Assembly (NCBI GenBank): GCA_035560005.1
Contig: DATMAN010000063.1
Coordinates: 80,395 to 144,394, forward strand
DNA: 64,000 nucleotides
DNA from: Burkholderiales bacterium
Lineage (GTDB): Bacteria; Pseudomonadota; Gammaproteobacteria; Burkholderiales; Eutrophovitaceae
Direction: 5' to 3'
A model generated the notes under the pieces. It searched no databases and was not told the origin of the DNA. It worked only from the letters and a program-made list of their open reading frames with translations. A program made the position numbers and the translations under genes. Positions 43,470 through 54,355 of the stretch are shown piece by piece; the stretch's first letter is position 1; every line of letters begins with the position of its first letter.

Positions 43470-43494
43470 TGAGGGGTGAAGGGTGCTCCCCTCA
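43470..43494 (-). other. Hairpin between nuoI and nuoJ
   Basis: Perfect 7-bp stem TGAGGGG/CCCCTCA with an 11-nt loop, next to a triple CTCACGC(C)-type direct repeat (about 43491-43509). It lies 23 nt upstream of nuoJ. It may adjust the NuoI:NuoJ ratio or be a neutral repeat. Confidence 0.4.
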
Positions 43495-43505
43495 CGCCTC
43501 ACGCC

Positions 43506-43997
43506 TCACCGGTACCTGGCATCCTCCGCGCGATCCCTGGCGATCTGCTCCTCGTAGCGGTCTCCGATCGCGAGCAGCATTTCCTTGGTGTAGACGAGGT
43601 CGCCGCGTTTCTCGCCGTGGTACTCGAAGATGCGCGTCTCCACGATCGAGTCGACCGGACAGGACTCCTCGCAGAAACCACAGAAGATGCACTTGGTCAG
43701 GTCGATATCGTAGCGCGTCGTGCGGCGTGTGCCGTCCGCGCGCTGCTCGGATTCGATCGTGATGGCGAGCGCCGGGCACACCGCCTCGCACAGCTTGCAG
43801 GCAATGCAGCGCTCCTCCCCATTGGGATAGCGCCGCAACGCGTGCAGTCCGCGGAAGCGGGGGCTCTGCGGAGTCTTCTCTTCCGGATACTGGACGGTGA
43901 CCTTGCGAGCGAACAGGTAACGGCCGGTCAGCATCAGGCCCTTGAACAGCTCGAAGAGCAGGAAGGTGCGGAAAAAATCGCGCAGGCGCCCGATCAT
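43506..43997 (-). CDS. nuoI: NADH-quinone oxidoreductase subunit I
   Basis: 163 residues. Two 4Fe-4S ferredoxin motifs are intact: [12 protein letters not shown] and [12 protein letters not shown]. These hold clusters N6a and N6b, which carry electrons toward N2 in NuoB. The N-terminal amphipathic helix ([17 protein letters not shown]) anchors it to the membrane arm. It starts 10 nt after the nuoH stop. Confidence 0.98.
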   Translation of the reverse strand: MIGRLRDFFRTFLLFELFKGLMLTGRYLFARKVTVQYPEEKTPQSPRFRGLHALRRYPNGEERCIACKLCEAVCPALAITIESEQRADGTRRTTRYDIDLTKCIFCGFCEESCPVDSIVETRIFEYHGEKRGDLVYTKEMLLAIGDRYEEQIARDRAEDARYR

Positions 43998-44007
43998 GTG
44001 CGTCGCC

Positions 44008-45045
44008 TCACCACGGCCACCAGGCGGTGCGCATCAGCGCGCCGATCAGGACCAGCCACACCAGGGTCAAGGGGATGAACACTTTCCAGCCCAGGCGCAT
44101 GATCTGATCATAGCGATAACGCGGGAAGGTCGCGCGGAACCAGAAAAAGCAAAAGAGCAAGAACGCGACCTTGGCGGCCAGCCAGAGGAACCCGTCCGGC
44201 ACGCCCGGTACCGGCGCCAGCCACCCGCCCAGGAACATGATCGAGGCGAGCGTGGACACCAGGATCATGTTCGCGTATTCGGCCAGGAAGAACACCGCAA
44301 AGGCGGTTCCCGAGTATTCCACATGGAAGCCGGCGACGATCTCGGACTCGCCCTCCGCGACGTCGAACGGCGCGCGGTTGGTTTCAGCGACCGCGGAGAC
44401 GAAATAGACCAGGAACATGGGCAACAGGGGAATGAGGTTCCAGCCCAGCATTCCCCAAGGGGTGCGCTGCGCCTCGACGATCTCGGTCAAGTTGAGACTG
44501 GCCGACATCATCAGCACGCACACCAGGGCAAAACCCATCGCGATCTCGTATGCGACGATCTGCGCGGCAGAGCGCATCGCACCCAGAAAGGCGTACTTCG
44601 AGTTCGAAGCCCATCCCGCCACGATCACTCCGTAGACGCCCATCGAGGTGATGGCCATGATGTAGAGCAGACCGGCGTCGATGTCGGCAAGTACCCATCC
44701 GTCGGCGAACGGCACGACCGCCCAGGCCGCGAGCGCGGGCATCAGCGAGAGCACTGGAGCAGAGATGAACAGGAAGCGGTTCGCCCCGGAAGGGATGACC
44801 ACTTCCTTGATGAGCAGCTTCAGGACGTCGGCGAAGGGCTGCGCCCAGCCGCGCAGGAAGTGCACGCCGAAGAAGGTCACCCGATTCGGGCCGAGGCGCA
44901 GCTGCATGTAGCCGATCACCTTGCGCTCGGCGAGGGTCAGCAGCGCCACGCACAGGATGACCGGCACAACGATGGCCAGGATCTTCGCCAGGGTCCACAG
45001 GGTGAGCGCGGCGCCGGGTCCGACAAGGTTCTCCAGCCAGTCCAT
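44008..45045 (-). CDS. nuoH: NADH-quinone oxidoreductase subunit H
   Basis: 345 residues, eight helices, forming the quinone chamber with NuoB and Nuo[21 protein letters not shown] is the family signature, and [20 protein letters not shown] is the conserved acidic loop at the quinone site. The ATG at 45045 is one nucleotide after the nuoG stop. Confidence 0.98.
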   Translation of the reverse strand: MDWLENLVGPGAALTLWTLAKILAIVVPVILCVALLTLAERKVIGYMQLRLGPNRVTFFGVHFLRGWAQPFADVLKLLIKEVVIPSGANRFLFISAPVLSLMPALAAWAVVPFADGWVLADIDAGLLYIMAITSMGVYGVIVAGWASNSKYAFLGAMRSAAQIVAYEIAMGFALVCVLMMSASLNLTEIVEAQRTPWGMLGWNLIPLLPMFLVYFVSAVAETNRAPFDVAEGESEIVAGFHVEYSGTAFAVFFLAEYANMILVSTLASIMFLGGWLAPVPGVPDGFLWLAAKVAFLLFCFFWFRATFPRYRYDQIMRLGWKVFIPLTLVWLVLIGALMRTAWWPW

Positions 45046-45046
45046 A

Positions 45047-47410
45047 TCAGACGCCCGCCTTCTCGTGCGCCGGCGCACGCTCGAGGGATACGGTGCCGAA
45101 CGGGGCGCCGAGCCGGCTGGTTTCGGGGCAGGCCGTGGCCAGCCGCACGCAATCGGGCGGCAGCCGGTCGTCGCGCCCGAACCCGACCACGACGCTCGCG
45201 CCGTCCTGAGTCACGCGCACCAGATCCGCGCTTTGCAAGCCGAGCCGCTCGATCAGCTGTCCCGGCAGCCACGCTTTGGCGACCTGGGCATCGCGCGTGC
45301 GCTGCAGGGAGCTCGCCCGGCGGACGATGCCGTCCGTATGGTAGATGGGAACTTCGCCGACGCGCTCCAGCCCGGCCACGCCGGGCTGCGCAACGCAAAG
45401 CTCGATGTCGAGGCGGTTGTCGAGCCGTGCCGCGATCTCGCCGATCGAACTGTCCAACGCGCGACGCACGTCCTCAATGGTCTCGTAGCCAAAGCCGGCG
45501 ATGCCGAGAAGCGTGCCCAGCACGCGCAGCACCTTCCAGGCGGGACGCGCCTGTCCGAGCGGCCGCACGACGGCCTGAAAACGCTGCAGCCTGCCCTCGG
45601 CGTTGACGAACGTCCCCGGCGTTTCCGTGAAAGGCGCCACGGGCAGCAGGACCTGCGCGTAGTCCATCGCGCCGTGGCGATAGGGCGAGAGCGCGATGAC
45701 GCACTCGGCGGCGCTCATCGCAAAGCGCGCCAGGCGCGGATCGGAGATGTCGAATTCCGGCTCGGCATGCAACAGCAGGTAAGCCTTGAGCGGCTGCTGC
45801 AGCATGGCGAGCACGTGGCGGCCGGCCCCCTCCGCGCCCGGCCAGGCCCGGGCCAGATAGCCGCCGACGCTGTTGGCGGATTCGCCGAGAAAGCCGAACC
45901 GCGCTCCGGCAGTTTCCGCCAACATCGCGGCGAGCGCCTGCAGTTGCGCGCGTGCCGGATGATGAGCGGCCAGGTTGCCCAGCAGGATCGCGGGGCGCTC
46001 GCCCGAGGTGAGGCTTTGCGCAATGCGTTGCGCCTCCTCGCCCGGCGCGAGCCCGGCAAGCGCCGCGGGTGCCGCAACCCCCATCAGACGCGCAGCCGCC
46101 ACGGCGATTTCCGCCAGCGCGAGCGGCATCGCGCTCGGCGCCACGATGCGCTTGGCATGGACCCGGGTCAGCAGATCGTCGTCCACCGGGTTGACGATGC
46201 ACAGCTGCGCGCCCCTTTTCACCGCCTGGCGGATGCGGTGCGCCAGCAGCGGCTGTTCCTTGCGCAGCGTAGAGCCCACGACCAGGACACGGTCGAGAAG
46301 GCCGATGTCGGCGATCTTCATGCCGAGCCACGGCACGCCGCGCATGGCGCGCTCGGCGGAGAAATCGCTCTGTCGCAGCCGGAAGTCGACATTCGCGCTG
46401 CCCAGCCCGCGCGCGAGCTCGCCGAGCAGATAGAGCTCCTCGAGGGTGGCAATCGGGGCCGCGAGTGCCCCGATGGCAGCGCCGCCATGTGTCGCTCGCA
46501 CGCGCGCCAGTTCCTTCGCCGCGTGATCAAGAGCGGTCGGCCAATCGACTTCCTGCCACGCACCCTCGCGCTTGATCATGGGTGCGGTAAGCCGGTCGGG
46601 GGCGTTCAATCCCTCATAGGAAAAGCGGTCGCGATCGGACAGCCAGCACTCGTTGATCTCCTCGTTCTCGAGCGGCAGCACCCGCATCACGCGGTCATGC
46701 ATGACCTGTACCACCAGGTTCGAGCCCAGCGAGTCGTGGGGCGCGACCGATCTGCGTCGCGCAAGCTCCCAGCTGCGTGCGCGGAAGCGAAACGGCTTCG
46801 AGGTCAAGGCGCCGACCGGACAAAGATCGATCATGTTTCCGGACAATTCGGAGTCCACCGTGCGTCCGACGAAGGCGATGATTTCGGCATGCTCGCCGCG
46901 TCCGGCCATGCCCAGCTCCATCACGCCGGCGATCTCCTGGCCGAAGCGCACGCAGCGCGTGCAATGGATGCAGCGGCTCATCTCCTCGGCCGCCACCAGC
47001 GGGCCCAGGTCCTTGGGCGCAACCACACGCTTGGGCTCGCGATAGCGCGACTTCGACGGACCGTAACCCACGGCCAGATCCTGCAGCTGGCACTCGCCTC
47101 CCTGGTCGCAGACCGGGCAGTCGAGCGGATGATTGATGAGCAGGAATTCCATGACCCCCTTCTGTGCCTGGACTGCGATCTCCGAATGCGTCCAGACCTT
47201 CATGCCTTCGGTCGCGGGGGTCGCGCAGGCGGGCAGCGGTTTCGGCGCCTTTTCCACGTGCACAAGGCACATGCGGCAGTTGGCGGCGATCGACAGCTTG
47301 CGGTGATAGCAGAAGTGCGGCACATAGACGCCCAGGCGGTTGGCGGCGTCCATGATCGTGCTGTTTTCCGGCACCTCGACCGGCCTGCCATCGATTTCGA
47401 GACGGACCAT
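45047..47410 (-). CDS. nuoG: NADH-quinone oxidoreductase subunit G
   Basis: 787 residues of the electron-input module. An N-terminal 2Fe-2S domain ([16 protein letters not shown], then CATP) is followed by the histidine-plus-cysteine and 4Fe-4S ligand clusters ([25 protein letters not shown]). A molybdopterin-oxidoreductase-like domain (about 220-700) is catalytically inert in complex I. The extra N7 cysteine set of E. coli is not apparent. The start lies 3 nt after the nuoF stop. Confidence 0.97.
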   Translation of the reverse strand: MVRLEIDGRPVEVPENSTIMDAANRLGVYVPHFCYHRKLSIAANCRMCLVHVEKAPKPLPACATPATEGMKVWTHSEIAVQAQKGVMEFLLINHPLDCPVCDQGGECQLQDLAVGYGPSKSRYREPKRVVAPKDLGPLVAAEEMSRCIHCTRCVRFGQEIAGVMELGMAGRGEHAEIIAFVGRTVDSELSGNMIDLCPVGALTSKPFRFRARSWELARRRSVAPHDSLGSNLVVQVMHDRVMRVLPLENEEINECWLSDRDRFSYEGLNAPDRLTAPMIKREGAWQEVDWPTALDHAAKELARVRATHGGAAIGALAAPIATLEELYLLGELARGLGSANVDFRLRQSDFSAERAMRGVPWLGMKIADIGLLDRVLVVGSTLRKEQPLLAHRIRQAVKRGAQLCIVNPVDDDLLTRVHAKRIVAPSAMPLALAEIAVAAARLMGVAAPAALAGLAPGEEAQRIAQSLTSGERPAILLGNLAAHHPARAQLQALAAMLAETAGARFGFLGESANSVGGYLARAWPGAEGAGRHVLAMLQQPLKAYLLLHAEPEFDISDPRLARFAMSAAECVIALSPYRHGAMDYAQVLLPVAPFTETPGTFVNAEGRLQRFQAVVRPLGQARPAWKVLRVLGTLLGIAGFGYETIEDVRRALDSSIGEIAARLDNRLDIELCVAQPGVAGLERVGEVPIYHTDGIVRRASSLQRTRDAQVAKAWLPGQLIERLGLQSADLVRVTQDGASVVVGFGRDDRLPPDCVRLATACPETSRLGAPFGTVSLERAPAHEKAGV

Positions 47411-47413
47411 GGG

Positions 47414-48718
47414 TCAGCCGACCGGACAGCACTTCTCGCGGACGTGGTACTCGAACTCGCCGCGGAAGTGTTTGATGAAGGAGCGCACCGGAAGCGCGGC
47501 CGCATCGCCCAGCGCGCAGATGGTCCGGCCCTGGATGTTCTCGGCCACCGAGTTCAAGGTATCGAGGTCCTCTTCTAGCCCTTCGCCGCATTCGATGCGA
47601 TGGATCATGCGGTAGAGCCATCCGGTGCCCTCTCGGCACGGCGTGCACTGACCGCAGGATTCCTCGAAATAGAAATAGGACAGTCGCCGCAGACAGCGCA
47701 CCATGCAGCGCGTGTCGTCCATGACGATCACCGCCCCCGAGCCGAGCATCGAACCGGCCTTGGCGATCGCGTCGTAATCCATGTCCGTGGCCATCATCAC
47801 CTCGCCGGGCAGCACCGGCATCGAGGAGCCGCCCGGAATGACCGCTTTCAGCGCGCGTCCGCCCCGCACGCCACCCGCCATCTCGAGCAACCGCGCGAAC
47901 GGCGTACCCAGCCTCAGTTCGTAGTTGCCGGGCCGCTCGACGTCGCCCGAGACCGAGAAGATCTTGGTGCCGCCATTGTTGGGCCGGCCGAGCGCCAGGT
48001 AGTTCTCGCCGCCGTTCAGCACGATCCAGGGAACGGCGGCAAACGTTTCGGTGTTGTTGATCGTGGTCGGCTTGCCGTAGAGCCCGTAGCTCGCAGGGAA
48101 CGGTGGCTTGAACCGCGGCTGGCCTTTCTTTCCCTCGAGCGATTCGAGCAGCGCGGTCTCTTCGCCGCAGATGTACGCACCCCAGCCGTGGTGCGCGTAC
48201 AGATCGAAGGAGAAATCCGAGCCCAAGATGTTCCGGCCCAGATAGCCGGCAGCGTAGGCCTCCGCCAACGCCTCCTCGAAGCGTTCGTAGATTTCCCAGA
48301 TCTCGCCGTGGATGTAGTTGTATCCCACCGTGATGCCCATCGCGTAAGCGGCGATGGCCATGCCTTCGATCACGATGTGCGGGTTGTAGCGCAGGATGTC
48401 GCGATCCTTGAACGTGCCCGGCTCGCCCTCGTCGGAATTGCAGATGAGGTACTTCTGGCCGGAAAAGGCCCGCGGCATGAAACTCCATTTCAACCCGGTA
48501 GGGAAGCCCGCTCCGCCGCGTCCGCGCAGCCCAGATTTCTTCACTTCCGCGATGACCTGCTCGGGCGGAATTCGTTCGGCGAGAACCTTTCTCAGCGCCC
48601 GATAGCCGCCGCGCGACTCGTAGTCCTTCAGTCGCCAGTTCAGGCCGGTGAGTCCTTTGAGAATGATGGCGTCCGGACCGAAGAAGTCGGGAGGAAGCGG
48701 CAGTTGCGGGGCGCTCAC
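47414..48718 (-). CDS. nuoF: NADH-quinone oxidoreductase subunit F
   Basis: 434 residues; binds NADH and FMN and carries cluster N3. The FMN and NADH loop is [16 protein letters not shown], the NADH-binding region is [14 protein letters not shown], and the 4Fe-4S ligands are in [12 protein letters not shown] with a distal cysteine near CALGDAA. I chose a GTG at 48718 that overlaps the nuoE stop as GTGA and has GGAG 6 nt upstream; longer in-frame starts add 35 unlike residues. Confidence 0.96.
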   Translation of the reverse strand: MSAPQLPLPPDFFGPDAIILKGLTGLNWRLKDYESRGGYRALRKVLAERIPPEQVIAEVKKSGLRGRGGAGFPTGLKWSFMPRAFSGQKYLICNSDEGEPGTFKDRDILRYNPHIVIEGMAIAAYAMGITVGYNYIHGEIWEIYERFEEALAEAYAAGYLGRNILGSDFSFDLYAHHGWGAYICGEETALLESLEGKKGQPRFKPPFPASYGLYGKPTTINNTETFAAVPWIVLNGGENYLALGRPNNGGTKIFSVSGDVERPGNYELRLGTPFARLLEMAGGVRGGRALKAVIPGGSSMPVLPGEVMMATDMDYDAIAKAGSMLGSGAVIVMDDTRCMVRCLRRLSYFYFEESCGQCTPCREGTGWLYRMIHRIECGEGLEEDLDTLNSVAENIQGRTICALGDAAALPVRSFIKHFRGEFEYHVREKCCPVG

Positions 48719-49191
48719 TTCAACTCCTCGATCAGCTCGTCGAGCTTGTCCGGCGTCATGAACGACAGCATCGTCTTGTCGTTGAGCAGGCACACCGGCG
48801 CATCGCCGCAGGCGCCCATGCACTCGGCCTCCTTGAGCGTGAAATGGCCGTCGGCCGTCGTTTCACCGAAAGCGATGCCGAGCTTGCGCTTGAGATGTTC
48901 CGCCGCCCGGTCCGCGCCGGCCAGCGCGCACGGCAGATTGGTGCAAACGGCGATCTTGTAGCGCCCGACCGGCTGCAGGTTGTACATGCTGTAGAAGGTG
49001 GCGACTTCCCACACCGCCACCGGCGGCATTCCGAGGTAGCCGGCCACGAACTCCACCGTCTCTGGGGAAATCCATCCCTTCTCTTCCTGGGCGATGGTCA
49101 GCGCGGCCATGACCGCGGATTGTCTGCGATCCGGCGGATACTTGGCCATCGCCTTGTCGATCTTGGCCAGAGCTTCGGGACTCAGCACCAT
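48715..49191 (-). CDS. nuoE: NADH-quinone oxidoreductase subunit E
   Basis: 158 residues with a thioredoxin-like 2Fe-2S domain (cluster N1a). The ligands are CTNLPC (Cys-x4-Cys) and CMGACG (Cys-x3-Cys). The N-terminal helical domain is typical ([17 protein letters not shown]). The start ATG lies 8 nt after the nuoD stop, and the 3' end overlaps the nuoF start. Confidence 0.97.
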   Translation of the reverse strand: MVLSPEALAKIDKAMAKYPPDRRQSAVMAALTIAQEEKGWISPETVEFVAGYLGMPPVAVWEVATFYSMYNLQPVGRYKIAVCTNLPCALAGADRAAEHLKRKLGIAFGETTADGHFTLKEAECMGACGDAPVCLLNDKTMLSFMTPDKLDELIEELK

Positions 49192-49199
49192 CGGCGCGC

Positions 49200-50453
49200 T
49201 CAACGATCGATCTCTCCGAACACGATGTCCTGGGTGCCGATGATCGCCACCATGTCGGCGATCATGTGCCCCCGCGCCATCTCGTCCATGGCCGAAAGGT
49301 GCGCGAAACCGGGCGCGCGGATCTTCATGCGGTAGGGCTTGTTGGCGCCGTCGGAGACGAGATAGATGCCGAACTCGCCTTTCGGGGCCTCGACCGCGGC
49401 ATAGACTTCGCCGGCGGGCACGTGAAAACCCTCGGTGAAGAGCTTGAAGTGATGGATCAGCTCTTCCATGTTGCTCTTCATCGCCACGCGCGAGGGCGGG
49501 GCCACTTTGTGGCTGTCCGTCATGACCGGGCCGGGGTTTTTTCGCAGCCAGTCGATGCACTGGCGAATGATGCGGTTCGATTGCCGCATCTCCTCGATGC
49601 GCACGAGGTAACGGTCGTAGCAGTCGCCATTGACGCCGACCGGCACGTCGAACTCCATGCGGTCGTAGACCGCGTAGGGTTGCTTCTTGCGCAGGTCCCA
49701 GGCCACGCCCGAGCCGCGCAGCATCGGGCCGGTGAAGCCGAGCGCGACGGCACGTTGGGGGGACACGACGCCGATGCCAACAGTACGCTGCTTCCAGATG
49801 CGGTTGTCGGTGAGCAGCGTCTCGTATTCGTCGACGAGCTTCGGGAAGCGGTTGGTAAAGTCCTCGATGAAGTCGAGCAGCGAGCCTTGCCGGTTCGCGT
49901 TGAGCGCCTGCACCTGCTTCTCATCGCGCAACGGCGATACCTTGTAGCGCGGCATGGAATCCGGCAGGTCACGGTAGACGCCCCCGGGGCGGTAGTAGGC
50001 GGCGTGCAGGCGCGCGCCGGACACCGCTTCGTAACAGTCCATCAGGTCTTCGCGTTCCCGGAAGCAGTACAGGAATACGGTCATCGCGCCGACGTCGAGC
50101 GCGTGCGCGCCGAGCCAGAGAAGATGATTGAGGATGCGCGTGATCTCGTCGAACATGACCCGGATGTACTGTGCCCGGATCGGCACCTCCACGCCGAGCA
50201 ACCGCTCTATCGCCAGCACGTAGGCATGCTCGTTGCACATCATCGAAACATAGTCGAGCCGGTCCATGTACGGCACCGACTGCAGGAAGGTCTTGTGTTC
50301 GGCGAGCTTCTCGGTGGCCCGGTGCAGCAACCCGATGTGCGGATCGGCGCGCTGGATCACCTCTCCGTCGAGCTCGAGCACCAGCCTCAGCACCCCGTGC
50401 GCCGCCGGGTGTTGTGGGCCAAAGTTCATCGTGTAGTTGCGGATTTCAGCCAT
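49200..50453 (-). CDS. nuoD: NADH-quinone oxidoreductase subunit D
   Basis: 417 residues, separate from NuoC as in most betaproteobacteria (E. coli has them fused). It forms the quinone site with NuoB and Nuo[16 protein letters not shown] carries the quinone-contacting histidine, and [11 protein letters not shown] is the family signature. The Ni-Fe hydrogenase-like cysteines are lost, as expected. The start is the ATG at 50453, 19 nt after nuoC. Confidence 0.98.
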   Translation of the reverse strand: MAEIRNYTMNFGPQHPAAHGVLRLVLELDGEVIQRADPHIGLLHRATEKLAEHKTFLQSVPYMDRLDYVSMMCNEHAYVLAIERLLGVEVPIRAQYIRVMFDEITRILNHLLWLGAHALDVGAMTVFLYCFREREDLMDCYEAVSGARLHAAYYRPGGVYRDLPDSMPRYKVSPLRDEKQVQALNANRQGSLLDFIEDFTNRFPKLVDEYETLLTDNRIWKQRTVGIGVVSPQRAVALGFTGPMLRGSGVAWDLRKKQPYAVYDRMEFDVPVGVNGDCYDRYLVRIEEMRQSNRIIRQCIDWLRKNPGPVMTDSHKVAPPSRVAMKSNMEELIHHFKLFTEGFHVPAGEVYAAVEAPKGEFGIYLVSDGANKPYRMKIRAPGFAHLSAMDEMARGHMIADMVAIIGTQDIVFGEIDR

Positions 50454-50472
50454 CGGATCTCGTGCGCTCGGC

Positions 50473-51072
50473 CTATTCCACATCTCCGTAGTGCTCCTCG
50501 CGCACCACACGCGGAACGATCTCGCGCGGCTCGATGGTGACCGGCTGGTACACCACCCGCTGCTGGTCCGGGTCGTAGCGCATCTCGACGTGCCCGGACA
50601 GCGGGAAGTCCTTGCGGAACGGATGGCCGACGAAGCCGTAGTCGGTCAGCAATCGCCGCAGGTCCGGATGTCCCGGGAACACGATGCCGAACAGGTCGAA
50701 GGCTTCGCGTTCATACCAGTTGGCGGAAGGCCACAGGTCGACCACCGAATCCATCTGCGGAAAATCGTCACTCCTGCAGTACGCAACCACCCGCAGCCGC
50801 CAGTTGTGCGCGAGCGAGAGCAGGTGATACACCACCGCAAACCGCGGGCCTTCGCGCGTCCCGTTCCCGAAATGCAGGTAGTCGACCCCGCACAGGTCGG
50901 TCAGCTGCTCGAAGCGCAGGCTGTCATCGTCGCGCAGCAGCCTGGCGCATTCGCGCAGATCGGTGGCGTCGACCGTGAGCGTCAACTCGCCCAGCGCGGA
51001 CTTCAGGTCCCGCGCGCGCGCGCCGAGTGTCCTGCGCAGGTTGCCTTCCAGCGTGGCGAGTTTGTCGGGCAT
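50473..51072 (-). CDS. nuoC: NADH-quinone oxidoreductase subunit C
   Basis: 199 residues. The 30-kDa subunit signature is clear: [22 protein letters not shown] and [12 protein letters not shown]. It bridges NuoD and NuoB in the hydrophilic arm and holds no cofactor. The start ATG is at 51072, 7 nt after the nuoB stop. Confidence 0.97.
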   Translation of the reverse strand: MPDKLATLEGNLRRTLGARARDLKSALGELTLTVDATDLRECARLLRDDDSLRFEQLTDLCGVDYLHFGNGTREGPRFAVVYHLLSLAHNWRLRVVAYCRSDDFPQMDSVVDLWPSANWYEREAFDLFGIVFPGHPDLRRLLTDYGFVGHPFRKDFPLSGHVEMRYDPDQQRVVYQPVTIEPREIVPRVVREEHYGDVE

Positions 51073-51079
51073 GGGGGCT

Positions 51080-51556
51080 TCAGCGGGCGATCGTGTTGCT
51101 GCGGCGGATCTTGTTCTGCAACTGGATGATGCCGTAGAGAAGCGCTTCCGCCGTGGGTGGACAGCCGGGCACATAGACGTCCACGGGCACGATGCGGTCA
51201 CAACCGCGCACCACCGAGTAGGAGTAGTGGTAGTAACCGCCCCCGTTGGCGCACGAACCCATCGAGATCACCCAGCGCGGTTCGGCCATCTGATCGTAGA
51301 CCTTGCGCAGCGCCGGGGCCATTTTGTTGCACAAAGTGCCGGCGACGATCATCACGTCGGACTGGCGCGGGCTGGGCCGGAACACCACGCCGAAGCGGTC
51401 CAAGTCGTAGCGCGAGGCGCCGGCGTGCATCATCTCCACCGCGCAGCAGGCCAGGCCGAAAGTCATCGGCCACAGCGAGCCGGTGCGCGTCCAGTTGATG
51501 ACGTTGTCCAGGGTGGTGGTGACGAATCCGCGCTCAACCAGGCCTTCGGTAGCCAT
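51080..51556 (-). CDS. nuoB: NADH-quinone oxidoreductase subunit B
   Basis: 158 residues; holds 4Fe-4S cluster N2, the last centre before quinone. The ligands are the tandem cysteines in [10 protein letters not shown], the cysteine in GSCANGGG and that in [11 protein letters not shown]. The start ATG is at 51556, 13 nt after nuoA, with GAGGTG just upstream. Confidence 0.98.
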   Translation of the reverse strand: MATEGLVERGFVTTTLDNVINWTRTGSLWPMTFGLACCAVEMMHAGASRYDLDRFGVVFRPSPRQSDVMIVAGTLCNKMAPALRKVYDQMAEPRWVISMGSCANGGGYYHYSYSVVRGCDRIVPVDVYVPGCPPTAEALLYGIIQLQNKIRRSNTIAR

Positions 51557-51569
51557 GTTCACACCTCGA

Positions 51570-51938
51570 CTATTCCCATTCCAGCGCCCCCTTTTTCCAC
51601 TCGTAGACGAACCCGACAACGAGGATCGCCAGGAATATGACCATGGCGACGAAGCCAAAGGTCCCGATCTCCTCGAACACGACCGCCCACGGGAAGAGGA
51701 AGGCGATCTCCAGATCGAACAGAATGAACAGGATGGCGACGAGGTAATAGCGCACGTCGAACTTCATGCGCGCGTCCTCGAAGGCCTCGAAGCCGCATTC
51801 GTATGGAGAGAGTTTCTCGGCGTCGGGCCGATGCACGCCCAGCAGCCGGCTCAGCAACGCGCCGAGCAAGGGCAACGCGACTCCGATCGCGAGGCCGACG
51901 AAGATGAACAGGAGGATTGGAAAGTACTGCTCCAGCAT
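51570..51938 (-). CDS. nuoA: NADH-quinone oxidoreductase subunit A
   Basis: 122 residues with three helices; first nuo gene. [20 protein letters not shown] is the signature loop with the conserved cysteine near the quinone site, and [13 protein letters not shown] carries the conserved acid. The start is the ATG at 51938; the ribosome-binding site is weak. About 105 nt separate it from the upstream tRNA-Leu, which probably shares its transcript. Confidence 0.97.
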   Translation of the reverse strand: MLEQYFPILLFIFVGLAIGVALPLLGALLSRLLGVHRPDAEKLSPYECGFEAFEDARMKFDVRYYLVAILFILFDLEIAFLFPWAVVFEEIGTFGFVAMVIFLAILVVGFVYEWKKGALEWE

Positions 51939-52043
51939 TCGTGGCTTTGGTACTGCGCGCCCGCGCAGAATGAAATCGGTTCCCTTCGGCGGCGCTGCGC
52001 CCGTGCCTGCGTGGACGGGGCGCCGCGCCATGCTCTGGAAGAA

Positions 52044-52128
52044 TGGTGCCGATGGTGAGACTCGAACTCACACGGCTTTCGCCACCGCCCCCTCAAGACG
52101 GCGTGTCTACCAATTTCACCACATCGGC
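52044..52128 (-). tRNA. tRNA-Leu (anticodon GAG)
   Basis: 85-nt class II tRNA. The 7-bp acceptor stem is GCCGATG with CATCGGC near the 3' end, then discriminator A and encoded CCA. The anticodon arm CCGTC-TTGAGGG-GGCGG places GAG at 34-36. A long variable arm and the T-loop GTTCGAGTC follow. It lies between secG and nuoA on the same strand, so it is probably processed from the tpiA-secG-nuo transcript. Confidence 0.96.
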
Positions 52129-52180
52129 ATGTCCGGCAAAGGTCCGGGACGGGAGCTTCCCCGTGCCCGGCACCCTCAAG

Positions 52181-52543
52181 CTATTTCGGGATCTCCTCGG
52201 CCTTCGATCCGGTGTCCTCCCGTGCAGGTGCCGGCGCGCTGGACGGCGTCGGCACCGTGGACGCCGGCACCTGCTGCTGTCCGTGCGTGGACATCACGCC
52301 TTGGGGTTCCCCTTTGTGGGCCGAGAAATAGCTCAGCCCCAGGCTGGTCAGGAAGAACACCGTGGCCAGGACGGCAGTCGAGCGGCTCAGGAAATTGGCC
52401 GAGCCGCTCGCGCCGAACAAGCTGCCGGCCGAACCGCTGCCGAAGGCCGCCCCCATGTCCGCGCCCTTGCCGTGCTGTAGCAGCACGAGCCCGATTACGC
52501 ACAGTGCGGTCAGCACATGCAAAACCAGTACGATGATTTCCAT
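52181..52543 (-). CDS. secG: Protein translocase subunit SecG
   Basis: 120 residues. Two membrane helices and the conserved core LLQHGKGADMGAAFGSG match SecG, the auxiliary channel subunit of SecYEG. A proline- and alanine-rich tail of about 40 residues (from about 80) is typical of betaproteobacteria. The ATG is adjacent to the tpiA stop (no gap), so it is co-translated with tpiA. Confidence 0.95.
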   Translation of the reverse strand: MEIIVLVLHVLTALCVIGLVLLQHGKGADMGAAFGSGSAGSLFGASGSANFLSRSTAVLATVFFLTSLGLSYFSAHKGEPQGVMSTHGQQQVPASTVPTPSSAPAPAREDTGSKAEEIPK

Positions 52544-53317
52544 TCAAGCTCTTTCCAGTGCGCTGCGATCCGCCGCCAGGCAGATCGCGCAAAACTCCTC
52601 GGCGTCCAGCGAAGCTCCGCCCACCAAGCTCCCGTCGATATCTGGCATGGCGAACAATGCAGCGGCGTTGGACGCCTTCACGCTGCCACCATAGAGGATC
52701 TGTATCGCGCCCGCCGCCTCGACCGATGCAGCCGCGATGCGGCCACGAATGAAGGCATGCACCGCCTGCGCCTGTTCGGGGGACGCCGTCCTCCCGGTGC
52801 CGATGGCCCACACCGGTTCGTAGGCGACTACCGAACGCCCCAGGCCCTGGACACCGACTCGTTCCATCACTGCGCCCAGCTGCCGGGCAACGACCTGCTC
52901 GGTGACCCCGGCCTCGCGCTCCGCTAGCGTCTCGCCCACGCAGACGATCGGCGCCATGCCGGCATCCAGAACTGCCTGCGCCTTGAGCGCGACCGTCTCG
53001 TCACTCTCACCATACAGGCTGCGCCGTTCCGAGTGCCCCACGATGACGTAACGGCATCCGAACTCCTTCAACATGGTCGCGGAAACTTCTCCGGTGAAGG
53101 CACCCTTGGGGTGGTGACTGACGTTCTGCGCGCCCCAGGCCACCGGAGTACCGGTCAGCACCCTTTGAGCCTGTGCGAGGTAGGGGAACGGCACGCACAC
53201 CGCACAAGTCGAGGCCCGAAACCCGAAAGCCGCCTTGGCGATCGCCTCGAGCAGGCGCTGGTTGTCCGGCAGACTGCCGTGCATCTTCCAGTTGCCCGCT
53301 ACGAGCCGCTGCCGCAT
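52544..53317 (-). CDS. tpiA: Triosephosphate isomerase
   Basis: 257 residues interconverting dihydroxyacetone phosphate and glyceraldehyde 3-phosphate in glycolysis and gluconeogenesis. Catalytic residues are present: Lys in GNWKMHG, His in VGHSERR, Glu in VAYEPVWAIGTG. The phosphate-gripping loop (GTGRTAS) and ILYGGSVKASN are intact. It heads the tpiA-secG-tRNA-nuo unit. The ATG lies about 210 nt after pstB, where its own promoter should lie. Confidence 0.97.
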   Translation of the reverse strand: MRQRLVAGNWKMHGSLPDNQRLLEAIAKAAFGFRASTCAVCVPFPYLAQAQRVLTGTPVAWGAQNVSHHPKGAFTGEVSATMLKEFGCRYVIVGHSERRSLYGESDETVALKAQAVLDAGMAPIVCVGETLAEREAGVTEQVVARQLGAVMERVGVQGLGRSVVAYEPVWAIGTGRTASPEQAQAVHAFIRGRIAAASVEAAGAIQILYGGSVKASNAAALFAMPDIDGSLVGGASLDAEEFCAICLAADRSALERA

Positions 53318-53527
53318 GCCCCAGTCCGCTGAAAAAGCGCAGGAATTCTACCGGCCGGGGCGCACCGGGGTCAACGCCGATCGCCATGCGCACTGGGCTG
53401 CGCGAGCGCAGGCAGCGACTCCGCAGCGCGAACTGCGAGAGGCCTTCGCCGGGCACCGGCCCGAGCGACATGGCAGCGCCGAGACCCGAAGGTCAGCGTG
53501 CGCCGCTACAGCCCGGCCAGTCCGGCC

Positions 53528-54355
53528 TCAGCCAAACCTTCCGGTGATGTAATCCTCGGTGGCCTTGTGCTTGGGTTTGAGAAAGATCGTGTCGGTCGCG
53601 CCGAACTCGATCATCTCCCCCAGATACATGTACGCGGTGTAGTCGGAGACCCGGGCAGCCTGCTGCATGTTGTGCGTGACGATGAGGATCGTCACCTTGT
53701 CTTTCAGGTCGTTGATGAGTTCTTCGATGCTCGCCGTGGCGATGGGGTCGAGCGCGGAGGTCGGCTCGTCGAACAGCATGATCTCCGGCTCGGTGGCCAG
53801 CGCCCGCGCGATGCACAGCCGTTGCTGCTGGCCGCCGGACAAGTTGAACGCGAGATCGTTCAGGCGATCCTTGACCTCGTCCCAGAGCACTGCTCCGCGC
53901 AGCGCCTGTTCGACCTTCTCGTCGAGGATCGCCACATTGCGTACGCCGCGCACGCGCAGCCCGTAGGCGACGTTCTCGTAAATGGACTTCGGGAACGGAT
54001 TCGGTTTCTGGAACACCATGCTGATGCGCATGCGCACCTCGATCGGATCGACATGCGCGCCCAGCAGATTGGTGTTGTCGGGATAGAAGCGGATCTCGCC
54101 TTCGTAACGGTTGCCGGGATAGAGGTCATGCATGCGGTTGAAACAGCGCAGGAAGGTGGATTTGCCGCATCCGGATGGGCCGATCAGCGCGGTCACCTTG
54201 CGCTCGTAGACCGGCAGGCTGATGTTCTTCAGCGCGTGGAACGCGCCATAGTAGAAATTCAGGTTCCGGGCTTCCGCTTTCACAGGCGGCGCGGCCTGCG
54301 ACTGGTTCGCGCCCGGGTGCTTGCCCAGCGAGACAGTGAGTGCGGTGTCTACCAT
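53528..54355 (-). CDS. pstB: Phosphate ABC transporter ATP-binding protein PstB
   Basis: 275 residues; the ATPase of the high-affinity phosphate importer. Walker A is GPSGCGKST (59-67), the ABC signature LSGGQQQRL and Walker [13 protein letters not shown] are complete. The N-terminal 27 residues are an extra leader. It overlaps pstA by 7 nt. Unusually, phoU does not follow; the next gene downstream is tpiA after 210 nt. Confidence 0.97.
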   Translation of the reverse strand: MVDTALTVSLGKHPGANQSQAAPPVKAEARNLNFYYGAFHALKNISLPVYERKVTALIGPSGCGKSTFLRCFNRMHDLYPGNRYEGEIRFYPDNTNLLGAHVDPIEVRMRISMVFQKPNPFPKSIYENVAYGLRVRGVRNVAILDEKVEQALRGAVLWDEVKDRLNDLAFNLSGGQQQRLCIARALATEPEIMLFDEPTSALDPIATASIEELINDLKDKVTILIVTHNMQQAARVSDYTAYMYLGEMIEFGATDTIFLKPKHKATEDYITGRFG

